Shown piece by piece: positions 6,353-7,581 of a DNA stretch of 7,581 bases; position 1 is the stretch's first letter; every line of letters starts with the position of its first letter. The stretch comes from Candidatus Hydrogenedentota bacterium (GTDB lineage: Bacteria > Hydrogenedentota > Hydrogenedentia > Hydrogenedentales > SLHB01). Below the pieces are notes generated by a model that was not told the DNA's origin, made no database searches, and worked only from the letters and a program-made list of their open reading frames with translations. The translations under genes were made by a program, and so were the position numbers. Location of the stretch: the NCBI GenBank assembly GCA_003552485.1, contig PUMX01000440.1, positions 1-7,581 of the forward strand, in the 5' to 3' direction.

Positions 6353-7581
6353 GAGGCGTTTTTCGCTTGAGTTGTTTGTTCGAGGGGCAGGTCCACGTGA
6401 AACCGGGCGAAGCGGTCTTGTTCGCTCTCCACGGATATCACGCCCCCGTGGTCTTTCACGATGCCATCGGATACCGACAACCCGAGCCCGGTCCCGCGGT
6501 CCCGGCCCTTGGTGGTGAAGAATGGGTCAAACAACCGATCAATATGCACCGGCGCGATGCCGCAGCCACGGTCCTCAATGGTCAACCGCAGAAATGGCCC
6601 GCCCGTGTAATGAACAGGCCGGGCGGAGATGAATAGTTTCTTGTCCGGGTCACTGCCCGGAAAACGTTCGTCCAACGCATGTAGGGCATTGATAATGAGG
6701 TTCATCACGACTTGCTGCAATTGCTCGCTCCGGCAACGTAGACGGGGCAAGTCCGCCGGCACATCTACACTTAACTCTACGTGCGACTTCGCGATCTTCT
6801 TGCGGCTGAGAGACAACACCGTTTCCACGATATCGCAGAGCCGCGCCGGACTGTGATGCTCCTTGTCTTGACGCGAAAACATCAGCAGATTGCTGACGAT
6901 GCCGGCAATCCGTTCGGCTTCCGAGCGAACCAGCGCGGCGAATTGATGCTCCTTCGTGGCTGCATCAAAGCGTTGCAGCAATATGTCGGCGCAGTTGAGG
7001 ATCCCGTTTACAGGATTATTGATTTCGTGGCCCACACCAGCCGCCAACTCGCCGATGGAAGCAAGCTTCGAGGCTTGGATCACTTGACTTTCCGCCTCGC
7101 GCCGCTCGACGGTTTCGCGCACAGTGCTCGCGATTGCGTCAATTAAGTCCTGTTCCTCGCTAAGGAATGGACCAATATCCTGGTCTGGCTGTTCTTCGAG
7201 ATAGTAGACCTCGACACAACCACGGTAGCGCCCTGCAACTTCGATATCCGACTTGATGCGCCACGGCGTTTCCTCGAAGCCAGGAGTCTGGTGGACATCC
7301 TCATCGAAGGTAATGCGGACGCGCGTGATATCTGGAAACGAAAACGCGGGCTGGATAAGCTTCACCACTTCCCGAAAAATGTCGTCGAGCACGTCAAGCG
7401 AACGGATAACCTCGCCCACACGGTAGAGACAGGTAATCTCGATATTGCGCTTGTTCAAATCTTGGAGAAGCTGGTCCTTTTCCGCCTGCACCTGCCGGCG
7501 CTGCGTGATGTCGTGAACAATGCCGGTGAAGAATCGGCGGTTGCCTAGTTGCACTTCGCTAACCGATAGCTCGATGGGGAA
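6349..7581 (-). CDS. PAS/GAF-like sensor histidine kinase, 5' partial
   Basis: This is the C-terminal 410 residues of a histidine kinase whose frame is still open at the window edge (FPIELSVSEVQLGNRRFF). The GTG at 7554 lies inside the PAS domain and is not the start. In order, numbered from the window edge, there is the end of a PAS domain with its PAC motif (TGIVHDITQRR, about 19-29), a short coiled coil, and a GAF-like sensory region (about 50-155) that includes TPWRIKSDIEVAGRYRGCVEVYYLEE. The HisKA dimerisation domain follows with phospho-acceptor His185 (LASIGELAAGVGHEINNPVNGIL), then HATPase_c with N-box VVMNLIINALHAL, G1 IEDRGCGIAP, F-box FDPFFTTKG and G2 GTGLGLSVSDGI. No membrane segment is visible in this part, but the N-terminus is missing. 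Its stop overlaps the regulator start, so it is almost certainly the cognate kinase. The signal it senses cannot be read from this fragment. Confidence 0.96.
   Translation of the reverse strand, partial: FPIELSVSEVQLGNRRFFTGIVHDITQRRQVQAEKDQLLQDLNKRNIEITCLYRVGEVIRSLDVLDDIFREVVKLIQPAFSFPDITRVRITFDEDVHQTPGFEETPWRIKSDIEVAGRYRGCVEVYYLEEQPDQDIGPFLSEEQDLIDAIASTVRETVERREAESQVIQASKLASIGELAAGVGHEINNPVNGILNCADILLQRFDAATKEHQFAALVRSEAERIAGIVSNLLMFSRQDKEHHSPARLCDIVETVLSLSRKKIAKSHVELSVDVPADLPRLRCRSEQLQQVVMNLIINALHALDERFPGSDPDKKLFISARPVHYTGGPFLRLTIEDRGCGIAPVHIDRLFDPFFTTKGRDRGTGLGLSVSDGIVKDHGGVISVESEQDRFARFHVDLPLEQTTQAKNAS

Overview
The window is bacterial chromosomal DNA with moderately high GC. It carries five protein genes and two non-coding stretches with visible signals. 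Nothing in it fixes the species. The pairing of a short-form phosphotransacetylase with acetate kinase, a PAS-bearing NtrC-type two-component system and a beta-propeller carbohydrate-active protein would suit an anaerobic or facultative, polysaccharide-using environmental bacterium, for example of the PVC or Hydrogenedentota type. That placement is a guess from general character, not from a marker gene. No RNA genes, mobile elements or CRISPR arrays were seen.

Layout. Positions 1-806 (+) hold the 3' part of a five-bladed beta-propeller protein resembling GH43/GH32 glycosidases. It converges, 12 bases apart, on a pyridoxamine 5'-phosphate oxidase gene (pdxH, 819-1409, -). Positions 1410-1854 (445 bp) hold no convincing gene. 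They contain overlapping hairpins just downstream of ackA and a few copies of a TTCCGGGA octamer. Next, all on the minus strand and read from high to low coordinates, come: the 3' part of a PAS/GAF-like sensor histidine kinase (6349-7581); a sigma-54-dependent response regulator with REC-PAS-AAA+-Fis architecture (4583-6352), whose start overlaps the kinase stop by ATGA; a 279-bp gap; phosphotransacetylase (pta, 3269-4303); and acetate kinase (ackA, 1855-3243).

The main find is how these pieces connect. The gap between the regulator and pta contains a near-perfect sigma-54 (-24/-12) promoter pointing into pta, TGGCACG-N4-GTGC at 4394-4379. A perfect 10-5-10 inverted repeat (4450-4474) is centred about 94 bp upstream of the predicted transcription start, where enhancer-binding proteins usually bind. 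The adjacent regulator has an intact GAFTGA sigma-54 contact loop, so the simplest reading is a self-contained circuit: the histidine kinase phosphorylates the regulator, which binds the dyad and activates a sigma-54 promoter driving pta-ackA. The two enzymes interconvert acetyl-CoA, acetyl phosphate and acetate with ATP formation. Acetyl phosphate can itself phosphorylate some response regulators, so feedback onto the regulator is conceivable, but this is speculation. The circuit is inferred from sequence only.
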